6,539 nucleotides of DNA from Gemmataceae bacterium. Lineage in GTDB: Bacteria; Planctomycetota; Planctomycetia; Gemmatales; Gemmataceae. The translations under genes and the position numbers were made by a program. Under the pieces are notes generated by a model. The model saw only the letters and a program-made list of their open reading frames with translations. It had not been told where the DNA came from and made no database searches. Shown here piece by piece: positions 5,430-6,539 of the stretch. The stretch's first letter is position 1. Each line of letters opens with the position of its first letter. The stretch lies in assembly GCA_947474875.1 (NCBI GenBank), contig CANJKY010000224.1, positions 1 to 6,539 of the forward strand. Direction: 5' to 3'.

Positions 5430-5518
5430 CAGTGGGCGACCTGGGTTCGACGAGCGGACGCCGGCCGGTCCACGAGTTCGCAAAGGCCACAGGTTCCACG
5501 GTCTGGCGGGCGTCCCTC

Positions 5519-5539
5519 CGCTAGGCGAAAGGGCTAGCG
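5519..5539. repeat. Short inverted repeat CGCTAG ... CTAGCG
   Basis: CGCTAG (5519-5524) and CTAGCG (5534-5539) form 6-bp arms around a 9-nt spacer, about 90 bp after the unidentified C-terminal fragment. There is no T-run, so a classical terminator is unlikely. Both arms contain CTAG, the target type used by the IS630 element in this window, but no element is inserted here. Confidence 0.4.
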
Positions 5540-6132
5540 ATCCGATACGGGATGGGCGGGCACGACAGAGACCGAGACGAACGTTGCGCTCGAGGCACTC
5601 CCCTGCGTTCAGGCTTAGACTTGTTGGTTGGGTGGGGCTATGGGGTCGCCATCCCCGACAGCTCACTCTTGCTCCGGCCACTTCGACGGTGTGATCGTGC
5701 TAACCTGGAGACGCTTCCTCCCTCACTGGTCGTTCGTTCACAGTAAAGGTGCTGAAGCAATTCCACGAGTTGAGGCGGCTATTCGGCGTCGGGGTGCCGG
5801 ACCGGAGCAGGTTAGCTAGGTGGCGTATCCGCAGGCTCCGATCCGGGTTTGCGTGTTTAGTCCACAGCGGTTAGACTCCCCCGATACGGCTCGCGCCCCC
5901 GGCAGGTGCCGCCGCGCCGACTCGGCCGGACACCGACCGGCCGCCGCCCGACTCGCCGCCCGACAGGCACATGCCGCGCATACTCATCGGACCGGCTGCC
6001 GACGGCGGCCCAGCCGCACCCCGGCCTCAGGACCCCCGGACGGCGTCGACGCCCGCCCGCAGCCGGGTCGCTCATGCGAAACCGGTCCGACGTGGGGCCG
6101 GGCTTTCTTCGCCCGCATCCTCCCGCGACCTC

Positions 6133-6160
6133 GCGTCCGAACGGCCGAGCCGTCGGACGC
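6133..6160. repeat. GC-rich hairpin upstream of the sigma factor gene
   Basis: GCGTCCGA (6133-6140) pairs perfectly with TCGGACGC (6153-6160). The stem continues inward through ACGGC/GCCG with one bulge around a CGA loop. It lies 80 bp before the sigma factor start codon. It lacks a following T-run, so it is not a standard intrinsic terminator; a leader structure or operator is possible but unproven. Confidence 0.5.
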
Positions 6161-6239
6161 CCCGACCCGGCGGCGAGCGGTCCGACGACCATCCCCCGCA
6201 GATTCCGTGTCACACTTTCGCCGGAACCGGAGGTTGGAG

Positions 6240-6539
6240 ATGTCACCCGCACCGGCCCACCCGCCGCCGGACTCGGCCGACACCCTCGGGCTGCTCACCC
6301 GTGCGGATGCCGGCGACCCGGCCGCCCCGGGGGAGCTGCTGGCCCGCCACCGGCCGAGCCTGGTGGCGTTCGTAGCGACGCACCTGGCCCCGGCCGTGCG
6401 GGCCCGGGTCGACCCGTCGGACGTGGCCCAGGAGGCGCTCGCGGAGATGGCCCGGCGGTTCCCCGACTTCCTGGCCCGGCGGCCGATGCCGTTCCACGTG
6501 TGGGTCCGCCGGACCGCCTACGAGCAGGTCCTCAAGGCG
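6240..6539 (+). CDS. ECF-type sigma-70 family RNA polymerase sigma factor (C-terminal part outside window)
   Basis: Directs RNA polymerase to a specific promoter set. The first 100 codons are visible and the gene runs off the window. After a short proline-rich leader comes TLGLLTRADAGDPAAPGELLARHRPSLVAFV (15-45), then RVDPSDVAQEALAEMARRFPDFL (56-78) and PFHVWVRRTAYEQVL (84-98). This is sigma region 2: the DPSDV-x-QE core-binding helix followed by the aromatic W-x-R-x-x-A segment used in promoter melting. The leader and the DPSDVxQE signature match the abundant planctomycete ECF sigma factors. Region 4 should follow but is not in view. The ATG at 6240 is chosen because GGAGG (6229-6233) ends 6 nt upstream. 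No anti-sigma gene lies upstream; the downstream side cannot be seen. Its promoter is not identifiable with confidence. Confidence 0.85.
   Translation, partial: MSPAPAHPPPDSADTLGLLTRADAGDPAAPGELLARHRPSLVAFVATHLAPAVRARVDPSDVAQEALAEMARRFPDFLARRPMPFHVWVRRTAYEQVLKA

Larger units (their letters stand above)
5430..6228. other. About 800 bp with no supportable gene
   Basis: No reading frame in this stretch resembles a known protein, and none has a convincing ribosome-binding site. Stops are frequent on both strands between 5500 and 5860. From about 5880 the DNA is very GC-rich, which creates long but empty frames. Contents I can point to: CGCTAG/CTAGCG inverted repeat at 5519-5539, a weak promoter-like pair TTGCGT (5849-5854) and TAGACT (5872-5877) 17 bp apart, and a hairpin at 6133-6160. 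It reads as decayed accessory DNA on the left and the long leader of the sigma gene on the right. Confidence 0.5.

Noticed and set aside
4517..5681. Several minus-strand frames opposite the ParA-like remnant (up to 318 codons)
   Set aside because: They are shadows of GC-rich plus-strand coding. The plus strand has Walker motifs, and the minus strand shows only biased A/R/P/S composition.
5552..5819. Two overlapping short plus-strand frames (63-64 codons)
   Set aside because: Neither has a Shine-Dalgarno site or family features, and they overlap in different frames within probable decayed DNA.
5857..6375. Frames of 104-134 codons on both strands before and across the sigma factor start
   Set aside because: They have arginine/proline/glycine-rich composition and overlap the well-supported sigma factor start or its ribosome-binding site. 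They are explained by high GC.

Overview
The window looks like chromosomal DNA of a Gemmata-type planctomycete. The base composition is GC-rich, secreted-protein N-termini carry the A-P-V-P-K motif that I associate with Gemmataceae, and there is a planctomycete-style ECF sigma factor and an IS630-type transposase. This placement is inference from style, not from a database match.

Left, 1-2940 (stable core): aspartyl-tRNA synthetase (aspS) runs leftward off the window edge. It is divergent, across an 80-bp gap, from a secreted TolB/PD40-type beta-propeller protein. A tRNA-like -10 box and the 5' half of a serine tRNA gene follow at 2939. The tRNA matches the family as far as the first anticodon base and then stops abruptly. 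No matching 3' half occurs anywhere in the window.

Middle, 2974-5429 (accessory, decayed): an AT-richer stretch begins at the broken tRNA. It carries small palindromes and C-runs but no recognisable gene. Next comes a complete 1,024-bp IS630-family insertion sequence (3494-4517) with 25-bp inverted ends, a TA duplication inside a CTAG target, and a transposase split into two frames at an A7 run. The IS interrupts an open frame that continues on its right as a membrane-plus-coiled-coil ParA-like ATPase. Removing the IS and one TA copy restores that frame exactly. The ATPase is itself cut off about 75 residues after its Walker A motif and runs, in another frame, into the C-terminal end of an unidentified protein. 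The layers read as integration or deletion at a tRNA, then gene truncation and IS insertion, though their order is not proven.

Right, 5430-6539: about 800 bp without a supportable gene, holding a few GC-rich inverted repeats, then the start of an ECF-type sigma factor with a good Shine-Dalgarno site, cut by the window end.

No intact new multi-gene system is visible. The most interesting material is the tRNA-Ser breakpoint, the nested rearrangements, the frameshifted transposase and the remnant of a membrane-anchored ParA-like ATPase.
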